Source: an uncultured Clostridium sp.
GTDB lineage: Bacteria; Bacillota; Clostridia; TANB77; CAG-508
NCBI GenBank assembly: GCA_930986425.1
Contig: CAKNJR010000011.1
Coordinates: 1 to 49,345 of the forward strand
Reading direction: 5' to 3'
DNA: 49,345 nt
The notes under the pieces are model-generated. The model saw nothing but the letters and a program-made list of their open reading frames with translations. It ran no database searches and had not been told where the DNA came from. Numbering within the stretch: the first letter of the stretch is position 1; each line of letters opens with the position of its first letter. Positions 8,524 through 17,277 of this stretch are shown one piece after another. Made by a program: the position numbers and the translations under genes.

Positions 8524-8525
8524 GA

Positions 8526-9353
8526 TTGAATTGGATTGTAGGAAATTTACAAAATGCATTAGACACATGGAATGGAAAACTATCTGAAATATATACTTTA
8601 GTTACACAAAGTCCTTCAAGTTTTAAAGGTGGAACTATATGGGAAATAATAGTTAATATAAATGGAGCATTACAAGCAATAGGATTAGCATTGCTTGTTT
8701 TATTTTTTGTAGTTGGAGTAGTTAGAACCTGTACTAATTTTTCTGAACTTAAAAGACCAGAACAAGCTTTAAAACTTTTTTTAAGATTTGCCATTGCAAA
8801 AGGAATAGTAACTTATGGACTAGATTTAATGTTAGCTGTTTTTAGAATTATACAAGGAATAGTTACAACAATAATGTCAAAAACCTCATTTCAAGCAAGT
8901 AGTATGACTTTACCACAAGAAATTATAGACGCAGTAAATAACTGTGGATTTTTTGAGAGCATTCCTCTATGGGCAGTAACAATTTTGGGAGGACTGTTCG
9001 TTACAGTATTATCTTTCATATTGATTCTTACTGTTTATGGAAGATTTTTTAAACTATATATGTATACAGCAATAGCACCTGTACCGTTGGCGTCATTCGC
9101 AGGAGAAACAACGCAAAATATAGGGAAAAGCTTTTTAAAAAGTTATATAGCAGTATGTCTTGAGGGTGCAATAATTGTACTTGCTTGTATTATTTTTTCT
9201 GCATTTGCAACATCGCCACCAGTAGTAGCAACAGGAGCAGAGCCAGTAAATATGGTATGGAAATATATAGGAGAACTTATTTTCAATATGTTAGTCTTAG
9301 TTGGTACTATTAGACTATCAGACAGAATTGTAAGAGAAATGATGGGAATATAG
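8526..9353 (+). CDS. TrbL/VirB6-like conjugal transfer membrane protein
   Basis: The 275-residue polytopic protein starts at TTG 8526 behind GGAGGTGCTTAAG. About five or six membrane segments are visible, around residues 42-65, 80-105, 140-175, 178-196, 212-235 and 248-265. The periplasmic N-terminal part is Trp-rich, and the pattern resembles TrbL/VirB6-like proteins of Tn1549-type ICEs. These form the inner-membrane core of the DNA translocation channel. It sits between the methyltransferase and two small genes preceding PrgI. Confidence 0.85.
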   Translation: MNWIVGNLQNALDTWNGKLSEIYTLVTQSPSSFKGGTIWEIIVNINGALQAIGLALLVLFFVVGVVRTCTNFSELKRPEQALKLFLRFAIAKGIVTYGLDLMLAVFRIIQGIVTTIMSKTSFQASSMTLPQEIIDAVNNCGFFESIPLWAVTILGGLFVTVLSFILILTVYGRFFKLYMYTAIAPVPLASFAGETTQNIGKSFLKSYIAVCLEGAIIVLACIIFSAFATSPPVVATGAEPVNMVWKYIGELIFNMLVLVGTIRLSDRIVREMMGI

Positions 9354-9374
9354 AGATGAAAGGAGCAACAAAAT

Positions 9375-9650
9375 ATGAATAAGGATTTTATACATATAGA
9401 GGAAAAAGGAATTAAATATTTAGTACACCCAAAAGGAAGTATTTTTGAAGGTATGAAAATAAGAGAAAATCCAGATGATGCATTTGATAATGCTATAAAA
9501 CGAGGGATGAAAAATCCAGAGGACTGGATGTATATGTACTCCGAAAACGGCAAAGATTACTTTAAACATTATTTTAGCAGGTGTTATAGATCTTATCCGC
9601 AGTTTGGAGTAATAGAAAAAATAAAGAATAAAATACAAAAAGAGAGATAA
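9375..9650 (+). CDS. Hypothetical protein in the T4SS operon
   Basis: This 91-residue soluble protein is rich in aromatic and charged residues, with a good AAAGGAG site before the ATG. It has no membrane segment or recognised domain. The segments NPDDAFDNAIKRGMKNPEDWMYMY and YFKHYFSRCY suggest a compact alpha/beta fold. It lies within the T4SS operon and is co-transcribed, but I cannot assign a function. Confidence 0.65.
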   Translation: MNKDFIHIEEKGIKYLVHPKGSIFEGMKIRENPDDAFDNAIKRGMKNPEDWMYMYSENGKDYFKHYFSRCYRSYPQFGVIEKIKNKIQKER

Positions 9651-9664
9651 GTGGAGGTATAAAA

Positions 9665-9973
9665 ATGAGTATATCACAAGATTATGAAAAGTTAAGAATG
9701 CAATTAGGAAATAAGAAATATGAAGCATTAGATGAATATATAAGAACTTTTGGAAAAGTACATGAATGGCATCAAGGCATTAAAGATATTAGAAGTATTG
9801 AAAACATTAAAGAGTGGGAAGATAAAATGTTTGATTTGCATAGAAAGTGTAAACCAATTTTTATTGAAGATGTTGTTATGAATGAAAAAGAATGGGAAAA
9901 ATTTGAAAAATGGTATGAAAAAAACAAAGTTAAGACAAAACAAGGAAAATCAAGAAAGAGGGAGGCAAGGTAG
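9665..9973 (+). CDS. Hypothetical helical protein in the T4SS operon
   Basis: The 102-residue protein is basic and predicted helical, with repeated Trp and Lys residues toward the C-terminus. The ATG follows GTGGAGGT. Its TAG stop directly abuts the PrgI ATG with no gap, so translation is probably coupled. I recognise no family; the position suggests an ICE-specific accessory gene. Confidence 0.65.
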   Translation: MSISQDYEKLRMQLGNKKYEALDEYIRTFGKVHEWHQGIKDIRSIENIKEWEDKMFDLHRKCKPIFIEDVVMNEKEWEKFEKWYEKNKVKTKQGKSRKREAR

Positions 9974-10426
9974 ATGGAAGTTAAAATAAACAAAGATATT
10001 AGAGAATTTAGTGAAAGTATATTTTTTGGACTGACTATGCGTCAGTTCATTTTTTCCTTATTGGCTTGTGTGATAGCAGTAATTCTATACTTTACATTAA
10101 AATCTTTTTTTGGAATAGAAACATTATCTTGGATATGTATTTTAGGAGCAGCACCTTTTGCTGTTTTAGGTTTTGTTAAATATAACGGAATGACTGCTGA
10201 AAAATTTATTGTAGCATTTATTAAATCCGAATTTATTACACCAAAGAGATTAACTTTTAAATCCAAAAATATTTATGCAGAAGTTTTTAAACCTACAATA
10301 GAAAGAAATTTGAAAAATGGATTAGTAAAACCACAACATAAGCATAAAGAAAAGAAAAATAAGAAGCCTAAAAAGTTAAAAAAGGAGGTAGATAACAATG
10401 CTGAAGACACTAAAAAGAATATTTAA
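9974..10426 (+). CDS. PrgI-family protein (VirB3-like T4SS subunit)
   Basis: The first 115 residues of this 150-residue protein match the PrgI family: EVKINKDIREFSES at the start, the TMRQFIFS motif before a first membrane helix (about 27-46), and a second helix (about 53-73). A cytoplasmic segment follows with the FIKSEFITPKRLTF motif. PrgI proteins are the Gram-positive counterparts of VirB3 and pair with VirB4. The Lys-rich C-terminus contains the ribosome site of the VirB4 gene, and the genes overlap by 29 bases. Confidence 0.9.
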   Translation: MEVKINKDIREFSESIFFGLTMRQFIFSLLACVIAVILYFTLKSFFGIETLSWICILGAAPFAVLGFVKYNGMTAEKFIVAFIKSEFITPKRLTFKSKNIYAEVFKPTIERNLKNGLVKPQHKHKEKKNKKPKKLKKEVDNNAEDTKKNI

Positions 10427-12740
10427 ATTAGATAAAGAAAAATTTAAAGTACCAAAATGTGTGCAAGATATAATTCCCGTGAAAGCTATATGGGAAGATG
10501 GTATTTTTTTAGTAGGAAAAAATAAGTATTCGAAATCATATAAGTTTTTAGATATAAATTATGCAGTTGCAAGCAGAGAAGATAAAGAGGCAATGTTTTT
10601 AGACTATTCTTCTCTGCTTAATTCTTTAGATACAGGAGCAACAACTAAAATAACTATAAATAATAGAAGAATAAATAAATTAGATTTTGAAAAAACAATA
10701 CTATTAAAAGATGCTAATGATGAATTAGATGAGTATAGGCACGAATATAATCAAATGCTGATAAATCAGGCAAAAGATGCAAATGAAATAGTACAAGAAA
10801 AAATTATTACGATATCTGTATATAAAGATAGTGTAGAAGAAGCTAGAAATTACTTTACAAGAGCAAGTACAGAGCTAATGAATCGTTTTAATACTTTAGG
10901 CTCAAAATGTATAGAATTAAATGCAAAAGAAAGACTAAGAATAGCACATGACTTTTATAGAACAGGAGAAGAAACATCTTTTCATTTTGACATACACGAA
11001 ACAATGAAAAAAGGTCATGATTTCAAAGATTTTATTTGTCCAGATACTGCTGAATTTGAAAAAGATTATTTTATGATCGGAAATAGGTATGGTAGAGCCT
11101 TTTTCTTAAAGGAATACGCAAGCTACATAAATGACAGTATGGTTTCTGAACTAACAGACTTGAATAGAAACATGATGTTATCAGTAGATATAATTCCAAT
11201 TCCTACTGATGAGGCAGTTAAAGAGGCAGAAAATAGAAGGCTAGGAGTAGAAACAAATATTACTAATTGGCAAAGAAAACAGAATGCTAATAATAATTGG
11301 AGTAGCATAATACCTTATGATATGGAACAACAACGAAATGACTCCAAAGAATTTTTAGATGATTTAACTCTGCGAGATCAAAGAATGTTTTTAGTAGTTA
11401 TAACAGTTATAATTACTGATGATACCAAAGAAAAATTAGAAAGTGATACAGAGGCTATTAAACAAATTGCTAGTAAAAACTTATGCCAATTAGGTGTTTT
11501 AAAATATCAACAGTTAGACGGACTTCAAACGGTATTACCTTTTGGAGTAAGAAAAATAGATGCTTTAAGAACTTTGACAACTGAGTCATTAGCTGTATTT
11601 ATGCCATTCAAAGTGCAAGAGATAAGGCACAAGGATGGTATTTTTTATGGTCAAAATGCTATCAGTAAAAATATGATTATTGCAGATAGAAGACAATTAT
11701 TAAATGGAAATTCTTTTATTCTTGGAGTTAGTGGAAGTGGAAAAAGCTTTACGGCAAAACAAGAAATTTTATCTATTAGATTAAGAGATCCAAATGCAGA
11801 CATAATTATAATAGATCCAGAAAGAGAATATGCACCATTAGTTAAATCTTTTAATGGAGAAGTAATTAAAATATCTGCTACAAGCGATAATCATATAAAT
11901 GCAATGGACATGAACTCAGAATATGGAGATGGAGCAAATCCTGTCATCTTAAAATCTGAATTCATCCTGTCTCTGTGTGAGCAGTTAATAGGTAGTGGAA
12001 ATCTCGGACCGAAACAAAAGTCTATTATTGATAGATGCACAGCAAATGTTTATAGGGTATTTCAACAAGGTAATTATCAAGGCATACCACCTACATTGCA
12101 AGATTTTAGAGAGCAATTATTAAATCAACCAGAAGAAGAAGCAAAAGAAATAGCACTTGCTATTGAATTATTTACGAATGGCTCATTAAATACTTTTGCA
12201 ATGAATACCAATGTAAATACTTCAAGTAGCTTAATTAGTTATGATATTTTGGACTTAGGTAAACAACTACTACCTTTAGGAATGTTAGTTGTGCTTGATT
12301 CAATTTTGAATAGAATTACAGCTAATAGAACAAAAGGAAAAAATACATATATTTTTATAGATGAAATATACTTACTATTTCAATATGAATATTCTGCAAA
12401 TTTCTTATTTACACTTTGGAAAAGAGTCAGAAAATATGGGGCATTTGCAACTGGTATAACTCAAAATGTAGAAGACTTATTGCAAAGCCATACTGCTAGA
12501 ACAATGCTTGCAAACTCTGAATTTATTATAATGCTTAATCAAGCAAGTACAGATAGAGTAGAACTTGCAAAACTACTTAATATATCAGATTTACAAATGA
12601 GTTATATAACAAATGTAGGAGCAGGAGAAGGACTAATAAAAGTAGGATCTGCATTAGTTCCATTTTCTAATAGATTTCCAAAGAATACTGAATTATATAA
12701 GCTAATGACAACAAGACCAGGAGAGGGCTTAAATGAATAA
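10398..12740 (+). CDS. VirB4/TraE-family conjugation ATPase
   Basis: This 780-residue T4SS motor ATPase has Walker A LGVSGSGKSF at about residues 445-454, then DIIIIDPEREYAP, typical of VirB4. Walker B is TYIFIDEIYLLFQ at about 646-658, with a GITQNVEDLL motif following. The N-terminal 400 residues are the less conserved domain that contacts VirB3-like partners. AAAAAGGAGGTAG precedes ATG 10398. The stop overlaps the sortase start by 8 bases. Confidence 0.95.
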   Translation: MLKTLKRIFKLDKEKFKVPKCVQDIIPVKAIWEDGIFLVGKNKYSKSYKFLDINYAVASREDKEAMFLDYSSLLNSLDTGATTKITINNRRINKLDFEKTILLKDANDELDEYRHEYNQMLINQAKDANEIVQEKIITISVYKDSVEEARNYFTRASTELMNRFNTLGSKCIELNAKERLRIAHDFYRTGEETSFHFDIHETMKKGHDFKDFICPDTAEFEKDYFMIGNRYGRAFFLKEYASYINDSMVSELTDLNRNMMLSVDIIPIPTDEAVKEAENRRLGVETNITNWQRKQNANNNWSSIIPYDMEQQRNDSKEFLDDLTLRDQRMFLVVITVIITDDTKEKLESDTEAIKQIASKNLCQLGVLKYQQLDGLQTVLPFGVRKIDALRTLTTESLAVFMPFKVQEIRHKDGIFYGQNAISKNMIIADRRQLLNGNSFILGVSGSGKSFTAKQEILSIRLRDPNADIIIIDPEREYAPLVKSFNGEVIKISATSDNHINAMDMNSEYGDGANPVILKSEFILSLCEQLIGSGNLGPKQKSIIDRCTANVYRVFQQGNYQGIPPTLQDFREQLLNQPEEEAKEIALAIELFTNGSLNTFAMNTNVNTSSSLISYDILDLGKQLLPLGMLVVLDSILNRITANRTKGKNTYIFIDEIYLLFQYEYSANFLFTLWKRVRKYGAFATGITQNVEDLLQSHTARTMLANSEFIIMLNQASTDRVELAKLLNISDLQMSYITNVGAGEGLIKVGSALVPFSNRFPKNTELYKLMTTRPGEGLNE

Positions 12741-13503
12741 GAAATATAAAATCTTTTTAGTGCTACTAATAGTTATAATTGCTATTAGTAGTTATTTTAT
12801 TATTAGAGAATTTGCAGAAAATAAGAAAGAAACAGATATATATAAAGATTTACAGGAAATAGTTGTAGAACAAAATGATGAAGATACTAACATTAATGAA
12901 AATAAACAAAAAAGCAATATAAAAGACTCCAGAAACAATTATAATTTAGAAAATATTGCAAAAATCAATTCTGATGTAATTGGCTGGATAAAAATAGATA
13001 ACACAAAGATAGATTACCCCATCATGCAAAATGGAGATTATTACCTTCACAGGAATATTTATAAGAAATATTCGAGTCATGGAACACCATATTTAGCAGA
13101 ATATTGCAATGTCCAATATAGTGATAATCTAATAATTTATGGTCATCACATGAACGATAATAGTATGTTTGCTCAATTAGAAGATTATAAAAAGAAAAAA
13201 TTTTATGAAGAGCACAAATATATAGATTTTTATACTTTTTATAATGGAAAAACAATAAAAAACACTTATGAAGTTGTTATAGCTTTTAAAACAGTAGTTT
13301 ATACAGATAATGGTTTTAAATACTATAATTATACAAATTTTACAGATAAACAAGAATTTGATGAATTTATAAATAAATCCAAAAACTTGCAGTTTTATGA
13401 TACTGGAACAGATATAAACTATGGAGATAAATTAATCACATTATCTACTTGTGAATACTCACAAAAGAACGGAAGAATGGTGGTTGTAGCTAAGAAAATA
13501 TAA
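12733..13503 (+). CDS. Class B sortase of the conjugation operon
   Basis: The 256-residue protein has an N-terminal signal-anchor helix (about 5-24) and then a sortase domain. The catalytic triad is visible: His in YGHH (residues 138-139), Cys240 in LSTCEY, and Arg248 in NGRMVVVAK. The DVIGWIKIDNTKIDYPIMQ block is typical of class B sortases. Sortases of this kind are common in Tn1549-like ICEs and presumably attach an ICE surface protein to the cell wall. No obvious sorting-signal substrate is seen nearby, so the target is unknown. Confidence 0.93.
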   Translation: MNKKYKIFLVLLIVIIAISSYFIIREFAENKKETDIYKDLQEIVVEQNDEDTNINENKQKSNIKDSRNNYNLENIAKINSDVIGWIKIDNTKIDYPIMQNGDYYLHRNIYKKYSSHGTPYLAEYCNVQYSDNLIIYGHHMNDNSMFAQLEDYKKKKFYEEHKYIDFYTFYNGKTIKNTYEVVIAFKTVVYTDNGFKYYNYTNFTDKQEFDEFINKSKNLQFYDTGTDINYGDKLITLSTCEYSQKNGRMVVVAKKI

Positions 13504-13520
13504 AATCTGGAGGTGGTAAA

Positions 13521-14702
13521 ATGCCAGAAATAAAAGAAAAATCTCAAGGAACTATAAAACAATTAGACAAAAATATAGTGCAACTTCAAAAACTAAAAAA
13601 TAATATAGTAACAACAAAAGAAAAAATAAACGAATTTACAAAAAATGAACAAAATGATACGGCTGAAAATTATGCAAGTATGAAAGTACAAAATGATATA
13701 AGTTATTTATCAAGAAAAGGACTAGAAAAAGGCAATGAAATAGGAAAAAAATCCTTACAAGAAACAAAGCAAAATTTTATAAAAGGCAAGCAAAAAATAG
13801 AAACATTAAAAACTAGAATAAAAAGCAAAAATACGAAACAATTAAAAAATGTAATAGATAATTCTAAAAAGACTATAAAAGGTGTTTCTAAAAAAAGTAT
13901 AAAAACAGCAAAGAACACTAAATTACTTGCTAAAAAGGGAATAAAAACTACTGAAAGAGTGGTAAAGAATACAAAAAGAGCTGCCAAAGAAAGTGTAAAA
14001 ATGACTCAAAGATTAGCAAGAGCCACTAGAAAAGCAATTCAAGCTACAATACACGCTACAAAATTAGCAATTAAGGCAGTAATTGCAACAGTAAAAGCCA
14101 TAATAGCTGCAACAAAAGCACTCATAGCTGCAATAGCAGCAGGAGGTTGGGTAGCAGTAGTCATTATATTGGTCATTGTTCTTATTGCAGGTTTTGTAGC
14201 TCTATTATTTAATGGAGATGAAGAATCTGAATTTGATGAATCTCAAATGCCTAATATGCAAATAGTAATGGTGGCAAAAGCTCAAATAGGCAATGAGGGA
14301 GGAGATAAATTTTGGAGTTGGTATGGATTTGATAGTAGAGTAGAATGGTGTGCTTGTTTTGTTAGTTGGTGTGCAAATGAATGTAATTATATAGATAAAG
14401 GCATTATTCCTAAGTTCTCTGGTTGTGGAGATGGTATAAACTGGTTTAAAGAAAAAAATCAATGGCATGATAGAGGAGATACTTATTACCCTATTGTAGG
14501 AGATATTATCTTTTTTGACTGGTATGATGAAAATGGAAATCAAGACGGAGTTAGTGATCATGTAGGAATAGTAACAAGAACAGATATAACGAATAGAAAT
14601 ATTTATACTATAGAAGGGAATACAAGTGATAAGTGTGCAGAAAGAATGTACTCTTTAGATAACGAACAAGTAATGGGCTATGGTAGTCCTAAATATGAAT
14701 AA
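13521..14702 (+). CDS. CHAP-domain peptidoglycan hydrolase (VirB1-like)
   Basis: The first 200 of 393 residues form a Lys-rich, coiled-coil-like region that becomes Ala-rich (repeats of ATKA/AIxA type). A single membrane helix follows (about 207-229). An extracellular CHAP domain (about 240-390) carries the catalytic Cys277 in EWCACFVSWC and His347 in DHVGIVT. Such enzymes open the cell wall locally for the conjugation channel. It is the last gene of the transfer operon, closed by the terminator at 14706. The long basic domain is unusual and may bind cell-wall polymers or DNA. Confidence 0.88.
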   Translation: MPEIKEKSQGTIKQLDKNIVQLQKLKNNIVTTKEKINEFTKNEQNDTAENYASMKVQNDISYLSRKGLEKGNEIGKKSLQETKQNFIKGKQKIETLKTRIKSKNTKQLKNVIDNSKKTIKGVSKKSIKTAKNTKLLAKKGIKTTERVVKNTKRAAKESVKMTQRLARATRKAIQATIHATKLAIKAVIATVKAIIAATKALIAAIAAGGWVAVVIILVIVLIAGFVALLFNGDEESEFDESQMPNMQIVMVAKAQIGNEGGDKFWSWYGFDSRVEWCACFVSWCANECNYIDKGIIPKFSGCGDGINWFKEKNQWHDRGDTYYPIVGDIIFFDWYDENGNQDGVSDHVGIVTRTDITNRNIYTIEGNTSDKCAERMYSLDNEQVMGYGSPKYE

Positions 14703-14705
14703 AAA

Positions 14706-14755
14706 CAGTACCGAGTAGAGTTATAAAACTTTGCTTGGTACTGTTTATTTTTTAT
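14706..14755 (+). terminator. Bidirectional terminator between the transfer operon and the XRE gene
   Basis: CAGTACCGAG (14706-14715) pairs with CTTGGTACTG (14734-14743), followed by TTTATTTTTTATTT. It lies at the convergent ends of the CHAP gene and the minus-strand regulator. Confidence 0.8.
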
Positions 14756-14981
14756 TTGGAATATATTGAACAAGATCATTTAAAGGACAGTTTAGATAAT
14801 CACAAAATCGTGCTAAAACGAAAATATCTAACTTTACTAGATTACCTGTCATTATTCTTTTTATAACTTTAAAATCTGTATTTGTATCTTTCATTAACTG
14901 ATTTATGCTAATATCTTTTTGTTTTAGCATATCATCAAGTTTAAAGATATAACAGCCATTTTCTATTTTTAACTTATACAT
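14745..14981 (-). CDS. XRE-family repressor
   Basis: The 78-residue protein is an HTH of the Cro/C1 subgroup often found in Firmicutes ICEs: KLDDMLKQKDISINQLMKDT as the first helices, then NTDFKVIKRIMTG and a C-terminal FCDYLNCPLNDLVQY block. It reads opposite to its neighbours and ends in the shared terminator. It is divergent from the gene at 15077, and an inverted repeat spans its start codon and leader, so autoregulation and control of the divergent genes are likely (inference). Confidence 0.88.
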   Translation of the reverse strand: MYKLKIENGCYIFKLDDMLKQKDISINQLMKDTNTDFKVIKRIMTGNLVKLDIFVLARFCDYLNCPLNDLVQYIPNKK

Positions 14982-15057
14982 ACTAAAATCTCCTTAATAT
15001 AAATAATTATATAAGTTTAGTATGTTACTTGACTATTGGCTGTATAACCAGTAAAAT
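14979..15057. promoter_or_regulatory. Divergent promoter/operator region
   Basis: CATACTAAA (14979-14987, including the minus-strand start codon) is repeated in inverted form as TTTAGTATG (15016-15024). A + strand promoter, TTGACT (15029-15034), 17 bases, TAAAAT (15052-15057), drives the following small genes. The inverted repeat is a candidate operator for the XRE repressor. Confidence 0.55.
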
Positions 15058-15076
15058 ATATCGGAGGTGTAAAATA

Positions 15077-15280
15077 ATGGAAAAAATTACTGAAAACTTT
15101 ATAGTGCCAAACTATATAGCAGAAGAAATATTAGAATATATAGAACAAACAGCACAAGGAAGATGTAGATGCATGAAGTGGGAAAATATACGAGCACTAC
15201 TTGGACTGGCAATAATAAATGGAAGAATAACAAGAGAGCAGGCAGATGTTATCGAAAAATTATTTTGTAGAGAAAAATGA
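15077..15280 (+). CDS. Small ICE protein of unknown function
   Basis: This 67-residue protein starts at ATG 15077 behind CGGAGGTG. It is helical and includes a short Cys-containing basic patch (GRCRCMKW) and a C-terminal EKLFC. Related short proteins occur in Clostridia ICEs next to XRE repressors, by my recollection of gene neighbourhoods, but no function is known to me. It is the first gene behind the divergent promoter. Confidence 0.7.
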   Translation: MEKITENFIVPNYIAEEILEYIEQTAQGRCRCMKWENIRALLGLAIINGRITREQADVIEKLFCREK

Positions 15281-15327
15281 TTTTTTGAAAAAATTATGAT
15301 ATAATGCAACCTGGAGGAAATGAAAAG

Positions 15328-15582
15328 ATGACTATGCAATTTGTAACTGATTATATAGATAAAAAATTAAAAGAAAATCCAAACTATATAAGATATACCT
15401 TTTATGAGTTAAGAGTAAAAAATAATTTATCAGAAGACGAAGTAGATGAATTTTTAAGAATAAATAAGGATTATTTTGAAAATAAAGACTATAGTGTGTA
15501 TTTTACTGGTGCTAAATTTGAGTATAACAATGCAAAAAGAACAGTACAAGATAACGAACTAATGATAGCAATAAAAGAATAG
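15328..15582 (+). CDS. Small hypothetical protein
   Basis: ATG 15328 is preferred because CTGGAGG lies 11-17 bases upstream; an earlier in-frame ATG at 15304 precedes that site. The 84-residue product is acidic and soluble and may form a small winged-helix-like fold (a helical YTFYELRVKNNLSEDEVDEF segment). I do not recognise a family. It lies in a run of three short genes downstream of the divergent promoter. Confidence 0.6.
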   Translation: MTMQFVTDYIDKKLKENPNYIRYTFYELRVKNNLSEDEVDEFLRINKDYFENKDYSVYFTGAKFEYNNAKRTVQDNELMIAIKE

Positions 15583-15600
15583 TAGAAAGGATGCAGAAAA

Positions 15601-15819
15601 ATGAATTTATTAAATGAATTATCAGAAAATGAAACAAATTTATTAAAAAATATAGGAATAAAGATAGAAAATAGAAATTATAATCAAGATGAAGCAAAAT
15701 TAATTGAAAATAATATTATAGAGGATATTTTTCGTAGAAGTAGTAAAAATGGAGATATTCAAAAAGCTAATGAGCAATATAGTAATATAATAGAAAAATT
15801 AGAAAGAATAAGAAACTAA
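15601..15819 (+). CDS. Small hypothetical protein
   Basis: The 72-residue acidic protein is predicted to be almost entirely helical. The start follows AGAAAGGATG. No family is recognised. It is the last of three short genes before the cargo block; no terminator hairpin is obvious after it. Confidence 0.6.
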   Translation: MNLLNELSENETNLLKNIGIKIENRNYNQDEAKLIENNIIEDIFRRSSKNGDIQKANEQYSNIIEKLERIRN

Positions 15820-15859
15820 TACTAGTTTATATCATAAAATGTTTAATTTGAATTGAATA

Positions 15860-15880
15860 ATAAATAGTAATTTATGGAGA
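15860..15880 (+). repeat. Partial copy of the cargo-gene leader repeat
   Basis: ATAAATAGTAATTT (15860-15873), followed by a GGAGA at 15876-15880, matches the first 14 bases of the 24-base repeat found before two other cargo genes at 16797 and 17248. Confidence 0.5.
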
Positions 15881-15897
15881 TGATTGGAGTTGATATT

Positions 15898-16374
15898 ATG
15901 GCGAATGAAAGTAAAAAAGATTTCAATGCTATGATGAAAAATAATAAGGATATGCCTAAAATACAAATAGTTGAAGATGAAAAAACAATTAAAAAGTATG
16001 GTGGAACTAAAATGTTTTTTGCACCACCAATTTATTATGATGAGTTAATGAAGAAAGTACCAAAAGGGAAATTGATAACCGTTAGTCAAATGAGAGAATA
16101 TTTAGCAAAACAAAACAACGCAGATTTTACTGATCCAATGACAGCAGGAATATTTGTAAATATAGTTGCTTGGGCAAGTTATCAAAGAGATGAAGATATT
16201 ACACCATATTGGAGAACTTTAAAATCTGATGGAGAATTAAATATTAAGTATCCTGAAGCAATAGAATTACAAAAAAGATTACTTGAAGAAGAAGGACACA
16301 CAATTATTGTAAAAGGAACAAAAAATATAAAATATTATGTTAAAGATTTTGAAAATAGTTTAATAGAATTATAA
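15898..16374 (+). CDS. MGMT-like (alkyltransferase-like fold) protein
   Basis: The protein has 158 residues from ATG 15898, which follows a GGAG at about 15886. The core resembles the DNA-binding half of methylated-DNA-protein cysteine methyltransferase: VPKGKLITVSQMREYLAK, then DPMTAGIFVNIVAWAS, TPYWRTLKSDGELN and a C-terminal strand. It lacks the PCHR motif with the alkyl-accepting cysteine, so it cannot act as a classical DNA repair methyltransferase. It may be an alkyltransferase-like DNA-binding protein. It is the first gene of the cargo block and carries a partial copy of the shared upstream element. Confidence 0.75.
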   Translation: MANESKKDFNAMMKNNKDMPKIQIVEDEKTIKKYGGTKMFFAPPIYYDELMKKVPKGKLITVSQMREYLAKQNNADFTDPMTAGIFVNIVAWASYQRDEDITPYWRTLKSDGELNIKYPEAIELQKRLLEEEGHTIIVKGTKNIKYYVKDFENSLIEL

Positions 16375-16405
16375 TTCAAATTTAATAAGTTTCGGAGGTA
16401 TATCT

Positions 16406-16804
16406 ATGATTAAGTCGAATATAAAAAAAGAGTTTGATTGTGATAAAAATAAATTGTGGGATATTATTACTGATAATGCCAATTTTACTTGGCGAAGTGA
16501 CTTATCAAAAATAGTTATTGTTGATGAGAAACATTTTATAGAATATACTAAAAATAATTTTCCTACTTATTTTACCATAACATCAAAAATAAAATTGAAA
16601 GAATATAAATTTGATTTGGAAAATAACAATTTAAAAGGAAAATGGATTGGTATTTTTAAAGAACTTCCAAATGGTAACATTGAATTAGATTTTACCGAAG
16701 AAATAGAAGTAAATAATTTAATTATGAAACTATTAGCAAAACCTTATTTAAAAAGTCAACAGAAAAGATATATGGAAGATTTAGAAAAAGAGTTAAATAA
16801 ATAG
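16406..16804 (+). CDS. SRPBCC (START-like) family protein
   Basis: This 132-residue protein shows the SRPBCC pattern: an opening strand (IKSNIKKEFDC), a helix with LWDIITDNANFTWRSDL, a series of beta strands, and a long C-terminal helix with LAKPYLKSQQKRYMEDLEKEL. Such proteins bind small hydrophobic ligands in a helix-grip fold. The ATG follows CGGAGGT. It is a cargo gene between the MGMT-like and DUF3788 genes; its ligand is unknown. Confidence 0.8.
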   Translation: MIKSNIKKEFDCDKNKLWDIITDNANFTWRSDLSKIVIVDEKHFIEYTKNNFPTYFTITSKIKLKEYKFDLENNNLKGKWIGIFKELPNGNIELDFTEEIEVNNLIMKLLAKPYLKSQQKRYMEDLEKELNK

Positions 16805-16820
16805 TAATTTGAAAGTGAGA
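16797..16820 (+). repeat. Cargo-gene leader repeat, copy 1
   Basis: The 24 bases at 16797-16820 match 17248-17271 with a single mismatch (T/C at the 20th base). The element begins inside the end of the SRPBCC gene and ends just before the DUF3788 start, containing a weak ribosome site. Confidence 0.7.
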
Positions 16821-16826
16821 TGTAAA

Positions 16827-17234
16827 ATGGAAAATATAAAGAGAGAAGAATTAGAAAAATTAGTTGGAATTGATAAAGTTAATACTTTTTATAATATTGT
16901 GAATGAAATCACAAAACTTTATGATATGGAACAAGTATGGAATAATGGTGGAAAAAAATGGACTTATGAATATAAATTTAAAAAAAGTGGAAAAACTTTA
17001 TGTGCTTTTTATTTTAAAGATAATACATTGGGATTTATGATTATCTTTGGTAAAGATGAGAGAAGTAAATTGGAAGAAATAAGAAACGAACTTTCATCTG
17101 ATGTACTAGAAACCTATGATAATGCACAAACATATCACGATGGAAAATGGGTTATGTTTGATATAACTGATAACTCAATATTAGAGGATTTAAAAAAATT
17201 ACTTTTAATTAAAAGAAAACCTAATAGAAAGTAA
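16827..17234 (+). CDS. DUF3788 family protein
   Basis: The 135-residue protein starts at ATG 16827. The pattern (a helical N-terminus, GGKKWTYEYKFKKSGKTLCAF, LGFMIIFGKDER, a DGKWVMFDI strand, and a final helix DLKKLLLIKRKP) matches the DUF3788 family, small proteins of unknown biochemical function often encoded with DUF1697, SRPBCC and other cytoplasmic stress or resistance-type genes in Firmicutes. The start is preceded by the 24-base cargo leader repeat. Confidence 0.8.
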   Translation: MENIKREELEKLVGIDKVNTFYNIVNEITKLYDMEQVWNNGGKKWTYEYKFKKSGKTLCAFYFKDNTLGFMIIFGKDERSKLEEIRNELSSDVLETYDNAQTYHDGKWVMFDITDNSILEDLKKLLLIKRKPNRK

Positions 17235-17247
17235 TATGTGTTATGTG

Positions 17248-17271
17248 ATAAATAGTAATTTGAAAGCGAGA
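17248..17271 (+). repeat. Cargo-gene leader repeat, copy 2
   Basis: This is a 24-base near-identical copy of 16797-16820, placed at the same distance before the next cargo start codon (ATG 17278 here, ATG 16827 there). Confidence 0.7.
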
Positions 17272-17277
17272 AGTATT

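Noticed and set aside
9665..9973. Minus-strand frames opposite the small T4SS operon genes
   Set aside because: They lack ribosome sites and oppose the direction of a tightly packed operon; they arise from the AT-rich codon pattern.
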